A stretch of 64,000 bases of DNA from Streptomyces sp. TRM68416 (GCF_014596915.1 NZ_JACVWU010000001.1:1-64000); one strand, 5' to 3'. Counted from the first letter of the stretch, positions 27,822-37,147 are shown. Numbers and translations are program-made. Notes: generated from the letters alone by a model not told the origin.

Positions 27822-29554
27822 TTGCCGGCCTCCTTGCCACCAGCCAGGGCCTTGTCACCGTGAGGGGCGTTCTCGAGCTGGTCGAGAGCCGCGATCTCAG
27901 GGTGGTGCAGGTCGAACGCCGGCGATTCGCTGCGGATGCGCGGCAGGGTGAGGAAGTTGTGCCGGGGCGGCGGGCAGGACGTGGCCCACTCCAGCGAGCG
28001 GCCGTAGCCCCACGGGTCGTCGACCTCGATCTTCTTGCCGTACTTGGCCGTCTTCCAGATGTTGTAGAAGAACGGCAGGATCGACGCGCCAAGCACGAAC
28101 GAGCTGATCGTGGAGACCGTGTTCAGGGCGGTGAAGCCGTCGGCCGCGAGGTAGTCGGCGTACCGGCGCGGCATGCCCTCGGCGCCCAGCCAGTGCTGGA
28201 CGAGGAAGGTGCCGTGGAAGCCGACGAACAGCGTCCAGAAGGTGATCTTGCCCAGCCGCTCGTCGAGCATCTTGCCGGTGAACTTCGGCCACCAGAAGTG
28301 GAAGCCGGCGAACATCGCGAACACCACGGTGCCGAACACCACGTAGTGGAAGTGGGCCACCACGAAGTACGAGTCCGAGACGTGGAAGTCCATCGGCGGC
28401 GAGGCCAGGATGACACCGGTCAGACCGCCGAAGGTGAAGGTCACCAGGAAGCCGGTCACCCAGAGCATCGGTGTCTCGAACGACAGGCTGCCCTTCCACA
28501 TCGTGCCGATCCAGTTGAAGAACTTCACACCGGTCGGTACGGCGATGAGGAACGTCATGAAGGAGAAGAACGGCAGCAGCACACCGCCGGTGACGTACAT
28601 GTGGTGGGCCCACACCGTCACGGACAGGCCCGCGATCGCGATGGTCGCGCCGATCAGACCCATGTAGCCGAACATCGGCTTGCGCGAGAAGACCGGGATG
28701 ATCTCACTGACGATGCCGAAGAACGGCAGGGCGATGATGTACACCTCTGGGTGGCCGAAGAACCAGAAGAGGTGTTGCCACAGCAGCGCTCCGCCGTTGG
28801 CCGAGTCGAAGATGTGCGCGCCGAACTTGCGGTCCGCCTCCAGCGCGAACAGCGCCGCCGCCAGCACCGGGAAGGCGAGCAGGACCAGCACACCGGTCAG
28901 CAGCACGTTCCAGGTGAAGATCGGCATACGGAACATCGTCATGCCGGGTGCGCGCATGCAGATGATCGTGGTGATGAAGTTGACCGAGCCGAGGATGGTG
29001 CCGAAGCCGGAGAAGGCCAGACCCATGATCCACATGTCGGCGCCGACGCCCGGGGAGCGGACCGCGTCCGAGAGCGGGCTGTAGGCGAACCAGCCGAAGT
29101 TGGCCGCGCCGTCCGGGGTCAGGAAGCCGCCGACCGCGATGAGCGAGCCGAACAGGTACAGCCAGTAGGCGAACATGTTCAGACGCGGGAAGGCGACGTC
29201 CGGGGCGCCGATCTGCAGCGGCATGATCCAGTTCGCGAAGCCGGCGAACAGCGGCGTCGCGAACATCAGCAGCATGATCGTGCCGTGCATCGTGAACGCC
29301 TGGTTGAACTGCTCGTTCGACATCATCTGCAGGCCCGGACGGGCCAGCTCCGCGCGCATCAGCAGGGCCATCAGGCCACCGATGCAGAAGAACGCGAACG
29401 ACGTGACGAGGTACAGCGTTCCGATCGTCTTGTGGTCGGTGGTCGTCAGCCACTTCACCACGACGTTGCCGGGCTGCTTGCGCCTGACCGGCAGCTCGTT
29501 CTCGTACGAGTCCTCAGCTGCCGCGGCACCCTGGGGTTCGTTGAGGATGCTCAC
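27818..29554 (-). CDS. ctaD: cytochrome c oxidase subunit I
   Basis: A 578-residue membrane protein with twelve hydrophobic segments, the catalytic subunit of aa3 oxidase. The CuB and cross-linked Tyr helix reads [20 protein letters not shown]. The low-spin haem His is in [15 protein letters not shown], and the haem a and a3 ligands are in [14 protein letters not shown]. It reduces oxygen to water and pumps protons. The start is GTG 29554, overlapping the ctaC stop by 4 bases; upstream frame codons lie antisense or inside ctaC. A cytoplasmic C-terminal tail of about 55 residues follows the last span. Confidence 0.97.
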   Translation of the reverse strand: MSILNEPQGAAAAEDSYENELPVRRKQPGNVVVKWLTTTDHKTIGTLYLVTSFAFFCIGGLMALLMRAELARPGLQMMSNEQFNQAFTMHGTIMLLMFATPLFAGFANWIMPLQIGAPDVAFPRLNMFAYWLYLFGSLIAVGGFLTPDGAANFGWFAYSPLSDAVRSPGVGADMWIMGLAFSGFGTILGSVNFITTIICMRAPGMTMFRMPIFTWNVLLTGVLVLLAFPVLAAALFALEADRKFGAHIFDSANGGALLWQHLFWFFGHPEVYIIALPFFGIVSEIIPVFSRKPMFGYMGLIGATIAIAGLSVTVWAHHMYVTGGVLLPFFSFMTFLIAVPTGVKFFNWIGTMWKGSLSFETPMLWVTGFLVTFTFGGLTGVILASPPMDFHVSDSYFVVAHFHYVVFGTVVFAMFAGFHFWWPKFTGKMLDERLGKITFWTLFVGFHGTFLVQHWLGAEGMPRRYADYLAADGFTALNTVSTISSFVLGASILPFFYNIWKTAKYGKKIEVDDPWGYGRSLEWATSCPPPRHNFLTLPRIRSESPAFDLHHPEIAALDQLENAPHGDKALAGGKEAGK

Positions 29555-30510
29555 AGGTTGTTCGTCTCCCGGTTCTTCTCGTGGCTCGTCTGCGCGATGC
29601 CGGCGGGAACGTAACCGGTCTGCCCCTTCTTCACGAGGTCCTGCAGGTGCTGCTCGTAGCGCTCCTGGGAGACGACCTTCACGTTGAACAGCATCCGGGA
29701 GTGGTCGACGCCGCAGAGCTCGGCGCACTTGCCCAGGAAGGTGCCTTCCTGGTTGGGGGTCACCTCGAAGGCGTTGGTGTGGCCGGGGATGACGTCCTGC
29801 TTCATCAGGAACGGCACCACCCAGAAGGAGTGGATCACGTCACGCGAGGTGAGGACGAAGCGGACCCGCTTGCCCTCCGGCAGCCACAGGGTGGGGCCCG
29901 GGTTGCCGGTCTGTTCGTTGACGGTGCCGGGGATACCGCAGTCGTAGACGCCGCCGGCGTTGGCCGGGAAGTCTTCCTTGAAGCGGTCCGGAATCGCGTC
30001 CAGTTCCTTGGCCTTGGTGGCGTCACCGGTGGAACCGTCGACGCCCTCGACGTAGTTGAAGCACCAGCTCCACTGGAAGCCGACGACGTTGATGGTCACG
30101 TCGGGCTTGTCCTTGAGCTCAAGGAGCTTCGACTCGTCGCGAGCCGTGAAGTAGAAGAGCACCGAGACGATGATCAGCGGGACCACGGTGTACAGCGCCT
30201 CGATGGGCATGTTGTACCGGGTCTGCGGAGGAACTTCGACCTTGGTGCGGCTGCGCCGGTGGAAGATGGCACTCCACAGGATCAGGCCCCACACCAGCAC
30301 GCCGACGGCGAGCGCGGCAGCCCAGGAGCCCTGCCACAGGGAGAGGATCCGCGGAGCCTCTTCCGTGGTCGGGGTGGGCATACCAAGGCGGGGGAAGTCC
30401 TTGTATGTGCAACCGGTGGCGGTCGCCAGGACCAGGCCCGCGGTCATTGCCTGCAGCAGCTTCCGCCGCATCGGGCGCCGCGGCGAGCGGTCGGAGCCGT
30501 TGGGACTCAC
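29551..30510 (-). CDS. ctaC: cytochrome c oxidase subunit II, lipoprotein
   Basis: A 319-residue lipoprotein. The lipobox TATGC puts the lipid anchor at Cys 34. Two membrane spans follow (about 52-72 and 95-115), then an extracytoplasmic cupredoxin domain. The CuA site is [12 protein letters not shown] near residue 260, with the upstream His in VIHSFWVV and the aromatic patch [10 protein letters not shown]. It takes electrons from QcrC and passes them to subunit I. The GTG start gives the short Arg-rich n-region [18 protein letters not shown] leader of over 200 bases precedes it and probably holds the operon promoter. Confidence 0.96.
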   Translation of the reverse strand: MSPNGSDRSPRRPMRRKLLQAMTAGLVLATATGCTYKDFPRLGMPTPTTEEAPRILSLWQGSWAAALAVGVLVWGLILWSAIFHRRSRTKVEVPPQTRYNMPIEALYTVVPLIIVSVLFYFTARDESKLLELKDKPDVTINVVGFQWSWCFNYVEGVDGSTGDATKAKELDAIPDRFKEDFPANAGGVYDCGIPGTVNEQTGNPGPTLWLPEGKRVRFVLTSRDVIHSFWVVPFLMKQDVIPGHTNAFEVTPNQEGTFLGKCAELCGVDHSRMLFNVKVVSQERYEQHLQDLVKKGQTGYVPAGIAQTSHEKNRETNNL

Positions 30511-30687
30511 GTAGCGCCTTCCCGAGAGTCTCGCCCGCGCGGATCGGCTGCGGCCTGGCCTTCTCGCTGGTCGGTCGCCGCCCTGCGTCGGGCAGGGGTT
30601 TGGATGTTTATGCGGACCAAACCCTAGCCGACGCGATTTCGCGTCGCGCGAGGAGGGGGGCCTAGTAACTCGGGTGGTTCGCTTGTT

Positions 30688-30740
30688 TGGCGGGTGCGGG
30701 TGCATCGTGGCTCGTCGCGCAGTTCCCCGCGCCCCTGACG
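30688..30740 (+). repeat. dispersed repeat family B, copy 3 (short)
   Basis: Contains TGGCGGGTGCGGGTGCATCG and GCGCAGTTCCCCGCGCCCCT, sharing its left part with copy 1 and its right part with copies 2 and 5. The closing hairpin arm GGGGCGC is absent. It lies between the divergent ctaC and NifS-TusA genes. Confidence 0.8.
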
Positions 30741-30761
30741 TCCGCCGCGCTGCCGGACGTC
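30737..30761 (+). promoter_or_regulatory. inverted repeat just upstream of the NifS-TusA gene
   Basis: GACGTCCG (30737-30744) and CGGACGTC (30754-30761) are a perfect 8-base inverted repeat 14 bases ahead of the GTG start. The spacing suits an operator over a promoter, but no regulator can be named. Confidence 0.35.
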
Positions 30762-30774
30762 TTAGCGTTGGGGT

Positions 30775-32151
30775 GTGTCCTACTTTGACGCCGCCTCCGC
30801 TGCCCCTCTTCATCCCGTCGCCCGTCAGGCGCTGTTGGCGTCCCTGGATGAAGGGTGGGCCGATCCCGCGCGCCTTTATCGGGAGGGGCGGCGGGCTCGG
30901 ATGCTGCTGGATGCGGCGCGGGAGGCCGCTGCCGAGGCCGTCGGTTGCCGTCCCGACGAGCTGACCTTCACCTCCTCCGGCACCACGGCCGTGCACGCCG
31001 GTGTCGCTGGGGTGTTGGCGGGGCGGCGGCGCGTCGGACGTCACCTGATCGTGTCAGCGGTGGAACATTCCTCCGTGCTCCATTCGGCGGACGTGCACGA
31101 GCGGGAGGGCGGCTCGGTCACCCAGGTCGCCGTCGGCCGGACGGGGGCGGTGGAGCCCTCCGCCTACGCGGACGCGCTGCGGCCGGACACCGCGCTGGCC
31201 TGTCTTCAGTCGGCCAACCATGAGGTGGGGACCGTGCAGCCGGTCGTGGAGGTGGCCGAGGTGTGCCGGGAGGCGGGTGTGCCGTTGCTGGTGGATGCCG
31301 CGCAGTCGCTGGGGTGGGGGCCCGTCGAAGGGGACTGGTCGGTGTTGACCGCGAGTGCACATAAATGGGGTGGTCCGTCCGGAGTAGGCCTGCTCGTGGT
31401 GCGCAAGGGGGTGCGGTTCGCGCCCCAAGGGCCCGCGGACGAGCGGGAGTCGGGGCGGGCGGCCGGGTTCGAGAACATTCCGGCGGTCGTGGCCGCGGCG
31501 GCCTCGCTGCGGGCGGTGCGGGTCGAGGCGGACCGGGAGGCGGTACGGCTGCGGGAGCTGACGGAGCGGATCCGGGCGCGGGTGCCGCGGCTGGTGCCGG
31601 ATGTGGAGGTGGTCGGCGATCCGGAGCGGCGGCTGCCCGGGATCGTCACCTTCTCCTGTCTCTATGTCGACGGGGAGACACTGCTGCACGAGCTGGACCG
31701 CGCCGGTTTCTCCGTGTCGTCCGGATCGTCCTGTACGAGCAGCACGCTGACGCCCAGCCATGTGCTGAAGGCGATGGGGGTGCTGAGCGAGGGGAACGTG
31801 CGGGTGTCGTTGCCGTTCGGGGCGGCGGCGGAGGACGTGGAGCGGTTCCTGGAGGTGCTGCCGGGGGCGGTGGCGGGGGTCCGGGAGAAGCTGGGGGCGC
31901 CGGTCGCCGAGACCGTCGTACGCGAGGACGTCCTGGTGGTGGACTCCCTCGGCAAGCGCTGCCCGATCCCGGTCATCGAGCTGGCGAAGGTCATCGGGGA
32001 CGTCCCGGTGGGCGGCCTGGTCCGGGTCCTGTCGGACGACGAGGCGGCCCGGCTGGACATCCCGGCGTGGTGCGAGATGCGGGGTCAGGAGTACGTGGGC
32101 GAGGAACCGGCGGAGCAGGGCGCGGCGTACCTGGTCCGCCGGGTCTCGTAG
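30775..32151 (+). CDS. cysteine desulfurase (NifS-like) fused to a TusA-type sulfur carrier
   Basis: A 458-residue fusion. Residues 1-375 are a NifS/IscS-type PLP desulfurase: the PLP lysine is K197 in TASAHKWGG, H99 in VEHSSVLH stacks on PLP, and the catalytic Cys is C320 in SSGSSCTSST. Residues 385-458 are a TusA domain with C396 in VDSLGKRCPIPVIELAK as the persulfide carrier. The enzyme would take sulfur from cysteine and pass it inside one chain to its own carrier, for thiouridine, molybdopterin or cluster synthesis. The start is GTG 30775; a GTG two bases earlier is out of frame. It sits between ctaC and a PfkB kinase gene. Confidence 0.9.
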   Translation: MSYFDAASAAPLHPVARQALLASLDEGWADPARLYREGRRARMLLDAAREAAAEAVGCRPDELTFTSSGTTAVHAGVAGVLAGRRRVGRHLIVSAVEHSSVLHSADVHEREGGSVTQVAVGRTGAVEPSAYADALRPDTALACLQSANHEVGTVQPVVEVAEVCREAGVPLLVDAAQSLGWGPVEGDWSVLTASAHKWGGPSGVGLLVVRKGVRFAPQGPADERESGRAAGFENIPAVVAAAASLRAVRVEADREAVRLRELTERIRARVPRLVPDVEVVGDPERRLPGIVTFSCLYVDGETLLHELDRAGFSVSSGSSCTSSTLTPSHVLKAMGVLSEGNVRVSLPFGAAAEDVERFLEVLPGAVAGVREKLGAPVAETVVREDVLVVDSLGKRCPIPVIELAKVIGDVPVGGLVRVLSDDEAARLDIPAWCEMRGQEYVGEEPAEQGAAYLVRRVS

Positions 32152-32158
32152 GCGTCGG

Positions 32159-33133
32159 TTACACCAGGTGCTTCTGGACCTCGGCGGCGGCCTCGTCGCC
32201 GTAGGCCTTGGTGAAGCGCTCCATGAAATGGGCGCGGCGCAGCTGGTACTCCTGGGTGCCGACCGTCTCGATGACGAGCGTGGCCAGCATGCAGCCGACC
32301 TGCGCGGCGCGCTCCAGCGAGACCCCCCAGGCCAGTCCCGACAGGAACCCGGCGCGGAAGGCGTCGCCGACGCCCGTGGGGTCGGCCTTGCGCTCCTCCT
32401 CGGGGCAGCCGACCTCGATCGGGTCCTCGCCGACGCGCTCGATGCGGACGCCGCGCGAGCCGAGGGTGGTGACGCGGTGGCCGACCTTGGCGAGGATCTC
32501 CTCGTCGCTCCAGCCGGTCTTGGTCTCGATCAGGCCCTTCTCGTACTCGTTGGAGAAGAGGTACGTCGAGCCGTCCAGCAGGATCCGGATCTCGTCGCCG
32601 TTCATCCGGGCGATCTGCTGGGAGAAGTCGGCGGCGAAGGGGATGGACCGGGAGCGGCACTCCTCGGTGTGTCGCAGCATCGCCTCGGGGTCGTCGGCGC
32701 CGATCAGGACGAGGTCGAGGCCGCCGACGCGGTCCGCGACGGTCTTCAGCTCGATCAGCCGGGCCTCGCTCATCGCGCCGGTGTAGAAGGAGCCGATCTG
32801 GTTGTGGTCGGCGTCCGTGGTGCACACGAAGCGGGCGGTGTGCAGGGTCTCGGAGATGCGGACCGAGCCGGTGTCGACGCCGTGCCGGTCCAGCCAGGCG
32901 CGGTACTCGTCGAAGTCGAAGCCCGCGGCGCCGACCAGCAGCGGCCTGGTGCCCAGCTGGCCCATGCCGAAGGCGATGTTCGCGCCGACGCCGCCCCGGC
33001 GTACGTCCAGGTTGTCGACCAGGAAGGAGAGCGAGACCGTGTGCAGCTGGTCCGCGACGAACTGGTCGGCGAAGCGGCCGGGGAAGGTCATGAGGTGGTC
33101 GGTGGCGATGGAGCCGGTGACTGCGATGCGCAC
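32159..33133 (-). CDS. PfkB-family kinase, adenosine-kinase-like
   Basis: A 324-residue sugar or nucleoside kinase. The N-terminal start MRIAVTGSIATDHLM, the GGVGANIAFGMGQLG motif and the C-terminal DPTGVGDAFRAGF motif (catalytic D257) are all present. The overall sequence, with SFYTGAMSEA and LFSNEYEKGL, recalls the actinobacterial adenosine kinase encoded near the oxidase genes in mycobacteria, so adenosine is the best guess for the substrate. Ribokinase-type activity is the alternative. The ATG start has AGGAGA about 9 bases upstream. It converges with the NifS-TusA gene, seven bases apart. Confidence 0.9.
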   Translation of the reverse strand: MRIAVTGSIATDHLMTFPGRFADQFVADQLHTVSLSFLVDNLDVRRGGVGANIAFGMGQLGTRPLLVGAAGFDFDEYRAWLDRHGVDTGSVRISETLHTARFVCTTDADHNQIGSFYTGAMSEARLIELKTVADRVGGLDLVLIGADDPEAMLRHTEECRSRSIPFAADFSQQIARMNGDEIRILLDGSTYLFSNEYEKGLIETKTGWSDEEILAKVGHRVTTLGSRGVRIERVGEDPIEVGCPEEERKADPTGVGDAFRAGFLSGLAWGVSLERAAQVGCMLATLVIETVGTQEYQLRRAHFMERFTKAYGDEAAAEVQKHLV

Positions 33134-33266
33134 GGCGTGGACTCTCCTGTGGGGAGAAAACTGGATTGACAGTTCACGCTACCTGCTCAACCGGGGCTCT
33201 GAAATGGCCAAAACTACCCGATAGTAGATCTTTCTTCGCCCGCTTCTTCGTGCATACGGTGCCGTC

Positions 33267-33470
33267 ATGACGAACCTTGAGGTCCACAAGCCGTTCGAGC
33301 TCGACGGCGACCTGGCGGCGCTGCGCGGCGACTGCGCCCGAATGGCTCCCCATTGGGCGGCCCCCGAGCGGGTCACTCCCCTTCCGGTCTCCCCGTCACT
33401 CATCCACGGGGTGAGGGTCCCGGCCGCGTCCGCCCGCCTGCTCGACGCGATGTCGGACTACGGCGACTGA
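33267..33470 (+). CDS. small conserved protein of unknown function, 67 residues
   Basis: A 67-residue soluble protein with coding-like codon use. It starts MTNLEVHKPFELDGDLAALR and has a Pro-rich middle, then HGVRVPAASARLLDAMSDYGD. No domain or metal site is seen. The ATG is the first possible start. It is divergent from the PfkB gene across 133 bases and is followed after 94 bases by the membrane-protein gene on the same strand. I believe it is conserved in Streptomyces at this place, but no role is known. Confidence 0.7.
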   Translation: MTNLEVHKPFELDGDLAALRGDCARMAPHWAAPERVTPLPVSPSLIHGVRVPAASARLLDAMSDYGD

Positions 33471-33564
33471 AACAGCGCCTTTCCGGGAACCGTGCGCTCC
33501 CCCGCCGCGTCTCATCGGCGTCCCCCGTAGAGGGGATGCGGGATACGACCCTAGGAGCGATGCG

Positions 33565-35094
33565 GTGAACACCGAGCGACCCGACAACGACGATTCCGTC
33601 GGGACGGACGCCGTCGGGACGGACGAGAAGAGCGCCGGGGGCGGCCGGCGCCGCTCCCCCGCGGTCGTCGCGTCCGTGGCGGCCGCCGTGCTGCTGGCCG
33701 GGGGCGGCGGGGCCTACCTCGCCGCCACGGCCTCCGGCGGCCCGGACGGCGGTACGACGTCCGGGGCGAGCGGCCGGGACACGCCCCCGCCGCTCGCGCT
33801 CGACGGTTACTCCGAGGGCGGCACCGGCGGCACGGGCGGTATCGCGCCCGGTGAGCCCAATCCGTACGGCGCCACGTTCCGGGCCGACGGCGAGCTTCCG
33901 AAGGGGCCCGGCTCGGCCGCCGTGTACCGGGCGCGGGGCAAGGTCACCGAGGAGGAGGTGGCCCGGCTGGCCGACGCGCTCGGTGTCGCCGGGACGCCGG
34001 TGCTCCAGGGGCAGGCCTGGCGGCTCGGGGCGAAGGACGGCTCGGGGCCGAGCCTCCAGGTGAACCAGAAGGCACCGGGCACCTGGACCTTCTACCGCTA
34101 CGCCCCCGGCCCCGACGCCTGCCTGAGCACCACCGCCTGCCCGGGCAAGCCGGCCGGGGCGACCGACGACCCGGTGAGCGAGGCCGCCGCGAAGAAGGCC
34201 GCCGCGCCGGTGCTGAAGGCGGTGGGCCAGGACGACGCGAAGCTCGACGCGCGTCAGGTCATGGGAGCCCAGCGGGTGGTAAACGCCGATCCGGTGGTCG
34301 GCGGGCTGCCCACCTACGGCTGGACGACCGGGGTCACCGTGAACGCGCAGGGCGAGGTCGTGGGCGGCAGCGGCCAGCTGAAGGCGCCGGTGAAGGGTGA
34401 CACGTATCCCGTGCTGAGCGCGGAGAAGACGCTGGGGCTGATGAACGCGGCGTCGGCGGACGCCCCGGGCTCGGGGATCGGCGGCTGCGCCAGCCCCGTA
34501 CCGCTGGAGGAGCGGGATCCGTGCGGGGAGCCGGACAAGCCGGGGAAGAAGGAGGTCATCACGGTCGACAAAGCCGTGTTCGGGCTGGCCGCGCACCATG
34601 TGGACGGCCGGCAGGCGCTGGTGCCGTCCTGGCTGTTCGAGGTGCGCGCGCCGGGCGCGGAGGACTCCTTCACGGTGACGCATCCGGCGGTCGCACCGAA
34701 GTACCTGACCTCCCCCGCCCCGTCCGGCACACCGACCGAGCGGCCCAGCCCGCGGCCGACCGGTCCGGGCGACAAGCCCACCTCGGCTCCCAGCACGCGG
34801 GACGTCCAGGTGGAGGGCTACACCGCCGAGGGCCGTGAGCTGACCGTGAGCTTCACCGGCGGGGTGTGCGCCGACTACGACGTGAAGGCGAGCGAGAGCG
34901 ACGACAAGGTGACGGTGGTCGTGACCGAGAAGCCGTGGCCGGACAAGGTCTGCGTCTTGATCGCCAAGGTGTACCACCGCACGGTGCCGCTGGACGAGCC
35001 GCTCGGCGACCGGAAGGTCGTGGGCTCGGACGGCCGGGCGATCCCGCTGGAGAAGGCGGGGGCGCGGCTGCCGGAGACGTCCGGGGCCCGGTAG
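33565..35094 (+). CDS. signal-anchored extracytoplasmic protein of unknown function
   Basis: A 509-residue protein. Residues 1-32 are acidic and cytosolic, residues 33-55 form a single Ala/Val/Gly membrane segment, and the rest is predicted outside. The outer part is rich in Gly, Pro and Thr and holds two Cys pairs (ACLSTTACPGKP and GGCASPVPLEERDPCGEP) that could make disulfides. A Pro/Thr/Ser linker (about 385-415) leads to a final small domain with VCADYDVKASESDDKVTVVV. No enzyme family is recognised. The start is GTG with a purine-rich TAGGAGCG upstream. The 3' end, including the stop codon, is repeated downstream as a tandem array. Confidence 0.8.
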   Translation: MNTERPDNDDSVGTDAVGTDEKSAGGGRRRSPAVVASVAAAVLLAGGGGAYLAATASGGPDGGTTSGASGRDTPPPLALDGYSEGGTGGTGGIAPGEPNPYGATFRADGELPKGPGSAAVYRARGKVTEEEVARLADALGVAGTPVLQGQAWRLGAKDGSGPSLQVNQKAPGTWTFYRYAPGPDACLSTTACPGKPAGATDDPVSEAAAKKAAAPVLKAVGQDDAKLDARQVMGAQRVVNADPVVGGLPTYGWTTGVTVNAQGEVVGGSGQLKAPVKGDTYPVLSAEKTLGLMNAASADAPGSGIGGCASPVPLEERDPCGEPDKPGKKEVITVDKAVFGLAAHHVDGRQALVPSWLFEVRAPGAEDSFTVTHPAVAPKYLTSPAPSGTPTERPSPRPTGPGDKPTSAPSTRDVQVEGYTAEGRELTVSFTGGVCADYDVKASESDDKVTVVVTEKPWPDKVCVLIAKVYHRTVPLDEPLGDRKVVGSDGRAIPLEKAGARLPETSGAR

Positions 35095-35167
35095 GACCGT
35101 AGAACCCGTCCGCGGGGCCCGGTAGGACCGGAGGACCCGTCCGGGGCCCGGTAGGACCGGAGGACCC
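35079..35167. repeat. 29-base tandem repeat made from the end of the preceding gene
   Basis: Three head-to-tail copies of GTCCGGGGCCCGGTAGGACC plus a variable GGAGGACCC tail lie at 35079-35107, 35108-35138 and 35139-35167. The first copy holds the last codons and TAG stop of the preceding gene; the next two also contain TAG. Copies differ at two to four bases. Slippage duplication of the gene end is the likely origin. Confidence 0.9.
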
Positions 35168-35184
35168 GGAGAACCCGCGGACAG

Positions 35185-35225
35185 CGGAAGGCGGCGGCCC
35201 CGTCGGAGGGGGCCGCCGCCTTCCG
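35185..35225. terminator. bidirectional hairpin terminator
   Basis: CGGAAGGCGGCGGCCCC and GGGGCCGCCGCCTTCCG form a 17-base stem around a short loop, between two convergent genes. It can end both the 33565-35094 transcript and the erpA transcript. Confidence 0.9.
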
Positions 35226-35247
35226 TTCGCTCGCGCCGAGCCGCGGC

Positions 35248-35604
35248 TCAGCTGAAGGAGTCGCCGCAGGCGCAGGAGCCCGTCGCGTTCGGGTTGTCGA
35301 TCGTGAAGCCCTGCTTCTCGATGGTGTCGACGAAGTCGATGGTGGCACCGCCCAGGTAGGGGGCGCTCATGCGGTCGGTGACGACCTTGACGCCGTCGAA
35401 GTCCTTCTCCACGTCACCGTCGAGGGAACGCTCGTCGAAGAAGAGCTGGTAGCGCAGGCCGGAGCAGCCGCCGGGCTGGACGGCGACGCGCAGGGCGAGG
35501 TCGTCACGGCCTTCCTGGTCGAGCAGGGCCTTGACCTTGGCCGCTGCGGCCTCGGTCAGGACGATGCCGTCGGTGACGGTGCTGGTCTCGTCCGATACGG
35601 ACAT
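35248..35604 (-). CDS. erpA: iron-sulfur cluster insertion protein
   Basis: A 118-residue A-type carrier of the HesB/IscA/ErpA family. The three cluster ligands are C47 in QPGGCSGLRY and C111 and C113 in GSCACGDSF at the C-terminus. It takes [4Fe-4S] or [2Fe-2S] clusters from a scaffold and gives them to target enzymes. The neighbour nadA, divergently transcribed, encodes a [4Fe-4S] enzyme, which makes a delivery link plausible. The ATG start is followed directly by the fold. The 325-base gap to nadA contains several inverted repeats. Confidence 0.95.
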   Translation of the reverse strand: MSVSDETSTVTDGIVLTEAAAAKVKALLDQEGRDDLALRVAVQPGGCSGLRYQLFFDERSLDGDVEKDFDGVKVVTDRMSAPYLGGATIDFVDTIEKQGFTIDNPNATGSCACGDSFS

Positions 35605-35781
35605 CTACATCTCTCCCGGGTTGTACGGAGACTGCTTGCCGACGGTTCCAACCGGCGGGGCCGCGGATTCATTCCGGGCCGGGCGCTTGTCTTACCGGTG
35701 CGTGCGGTTCTCTCCTCATGCTCGCACACGGCGCGGGAAGCGGAAAACGGCCCTTTCGGGAATGAACGACCGCCCGCAGGG

Positions 35782-35847
35782 ATTCACGTCACACAGACGC
35801 TATCGCCATCGTCAAACTGACGTGAATCGCTTATGATAGATAGCGTC
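35782..35847. promoter_or_regulatory. interleaved inverted repeats in the erpA-nadA gap
   Basis: Two perfect 9-base inverted repeats interlock: ATTCACGTC (35782-35790) with GACGTGAAT (35819-35827), and GACGCTATC (35796-35804) with GATAGCGTC (35839-35847). A third, CGTCAAACTGACG, is at 35810-35822. An A+T-rich TATGATAGATA near 35832 may be a -10 region for nadA. The rest of the 325-base gap shows no gene. The layout suggests operators for a repressor of NAD synthesis, possibly of the NrtR or NiaR type. Confidence 0.5.
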
Positions 35848-35929
35848 ATTTCGACGAAAAGCCAGATGGTGACCCCGCCGACCCGGTGCCGCCGGGCCGG
35901 CGAGCCGCAGAACAGAAAGGGTGCGTGTC

Positions 35930-37126
35930 GTGACCACCGCCCAGACCCAGGAGCTCGACGTACAGCCGACGCCCCTCGCCCTGCTGCTCCTCGGCCGTGA
36001 GGCCGACCCCAAGAGCGAGCGCGGTGTGGAGTGCCCCGGCGACCTGCCCTCGCCGTCCGACCCGGACCTGGTCGAGCGCGCCCGCGCGGCCAAGGAGAAG
36101 CTCGGCGACAAGGTGTTCGTGCTCGGCCACCACTACCAGCGCGACGAGGTCATCCAGTTCGCGGACGTCACCGGTGACTCCTTCAAGCTGGCCCGGGACG
36201 CGGCCGCGCGCCCCGAGGCCGAGTACATCGTGTTCTGCGGCGTGCACTTCATGGCGGAGTCCGCGGACATCCTGACCTCCGACGACCAGAAGGTGGTCCT
36301 GCCCGACCTCGCCGCCGGGTGCTCCATGGCCGACATGGCCACGGCCGAGCAGGTCGCGGAGTGCTGGGACGTGCTGACCGAGGCCGGCATAGCCGAGCAG
36401 GTCGTGCCCGTCTCGTACATGAACTCCTCCGCCGACATCAAGGCGTTCACCGGCAAGCACGGCGGCCTGATCTGTACGTCGTCCAACGCCAAGCGGGCCC
36501 TGGACTGGGCGTTCGAGCAGGGGGAGCCCGATTCGACAAAGGTGCTCTTCCTGCCGGACCAGCACCTCGGCCGCAACACCGCCGTCCGCGACATGGACAT
36601 GTCGCTCGACGACTGCGTCGTCTACAACCCGCACAAGCCGAACGGCGGGCTGACGGCGGACGAGCTGCGCAACGCCAAGATGATCCTGTGGCGCGGCCAC
36701 TGCTCGGTGCACGGCCGTTTCTCGCTGGACTCGGTGAACGACGTGCGCGAGCGCATCCCGGGCGTCAACGTCCTGGTCCACCCCGAGTGCAAGCACGAGG
36801 TCGTGGCCGCGGCGGACTACGTCGGCTCGACCGAGTACATCATCAAGGCGCTGGAGGCCGCCCCGGCCGGCTCCAAGTGGGCCATCGGCACGGAGCTGAA
36901 CCTGGTCCGCCGCCTGGCGAACCGTTTCGCGCCGGAGGGCAAGGAGATCGTCTTCCTCGACAAGACGGTCTGCTTCTGCTCGACCATGAACCGCATCGAC
37001 CTCCCCCACCTGGTCTGGACCCTGGAGTCCCTGGCCGAGGGCAACCTCGTCAACCGCATCGAGGTCGACAAGGAGACGGAGTCCTTCGCGAAGCTGGCCC
37101 TGGAACGGATGCTGGCCCTGCCGTAG
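35930..37126 (+). CDS. nadA: quinolinate synthase A
   Basis: A 398-residue [4Fe-4S] enzyme that condenses iminoaspartate with dihydroxyacetone phosphate to quinolinate, the first committed product of NAD synthesis. Three internally repeated domains hold the cluster cysteines, in FCGVHFMAESADIL region, in HPECKHEVV and in KTVCFCSTMN. Substrate residues are in LGHHYQRDEVIQFAD, LPDQHLGRNTA and RGHCSVHGRF. Length is that of the long actinobacterial form. The GTG at 35930 is chosen because AGAAAGG lies about 10 bases upstream; an in-frame GTG three codons earlier is too close to that site. It stands alone here, without nadB or nadC, and converges with the kinase gene. Confidence 0.95.
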   Translation: MTTAQTQELDVQPTPLALLLLGREADPKSERGVECPGDLPSPSDPDLVERARAAKEKLGDKVFVLGHHYQRDEVIQFADVTGDSFKLARDAAARPEAEYIVFCGVHFMAESADILTSDDQKVVLPDLAAGCSMADMATAEQVAECWDVLTEAGIAEQVVPVSYMNSSADIKAFTGKHGGLICTSSNAKRALDWAFEQGEPDSTKVLFLPDQHLGRNTAVRDMDMSLDDCVVYNPHKPNGGLTADELRNAKMILWRGHCSVHGRFSLDSVNDVRERIPGVNVLVHPECKHEVVAAADYVGSTEYIIKALEAAPAGSKWAIGTELNLVRRLANRFAPEGKEIVFLDKTVCFCSTMNRIDLPHLVWTLESLAEGNLVNRIEVDKETESFAKLALERMLALP

Positions 37127-37147
37127 CCGTAGCCGTACGGCTGCCGC

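Noticed and set aside
33396..33587. A small minus-strand gene opposite the 67-residue protein
   Set aside because: It overlaps the coding-like plus-strand frame and has no ribosome binding site or coding bias of its own.
35079..35167. A CRISPR-like array
   Set aside because: The units follow each other without spacers and include a gene's own stop codon; it is a simple tandem repeat.
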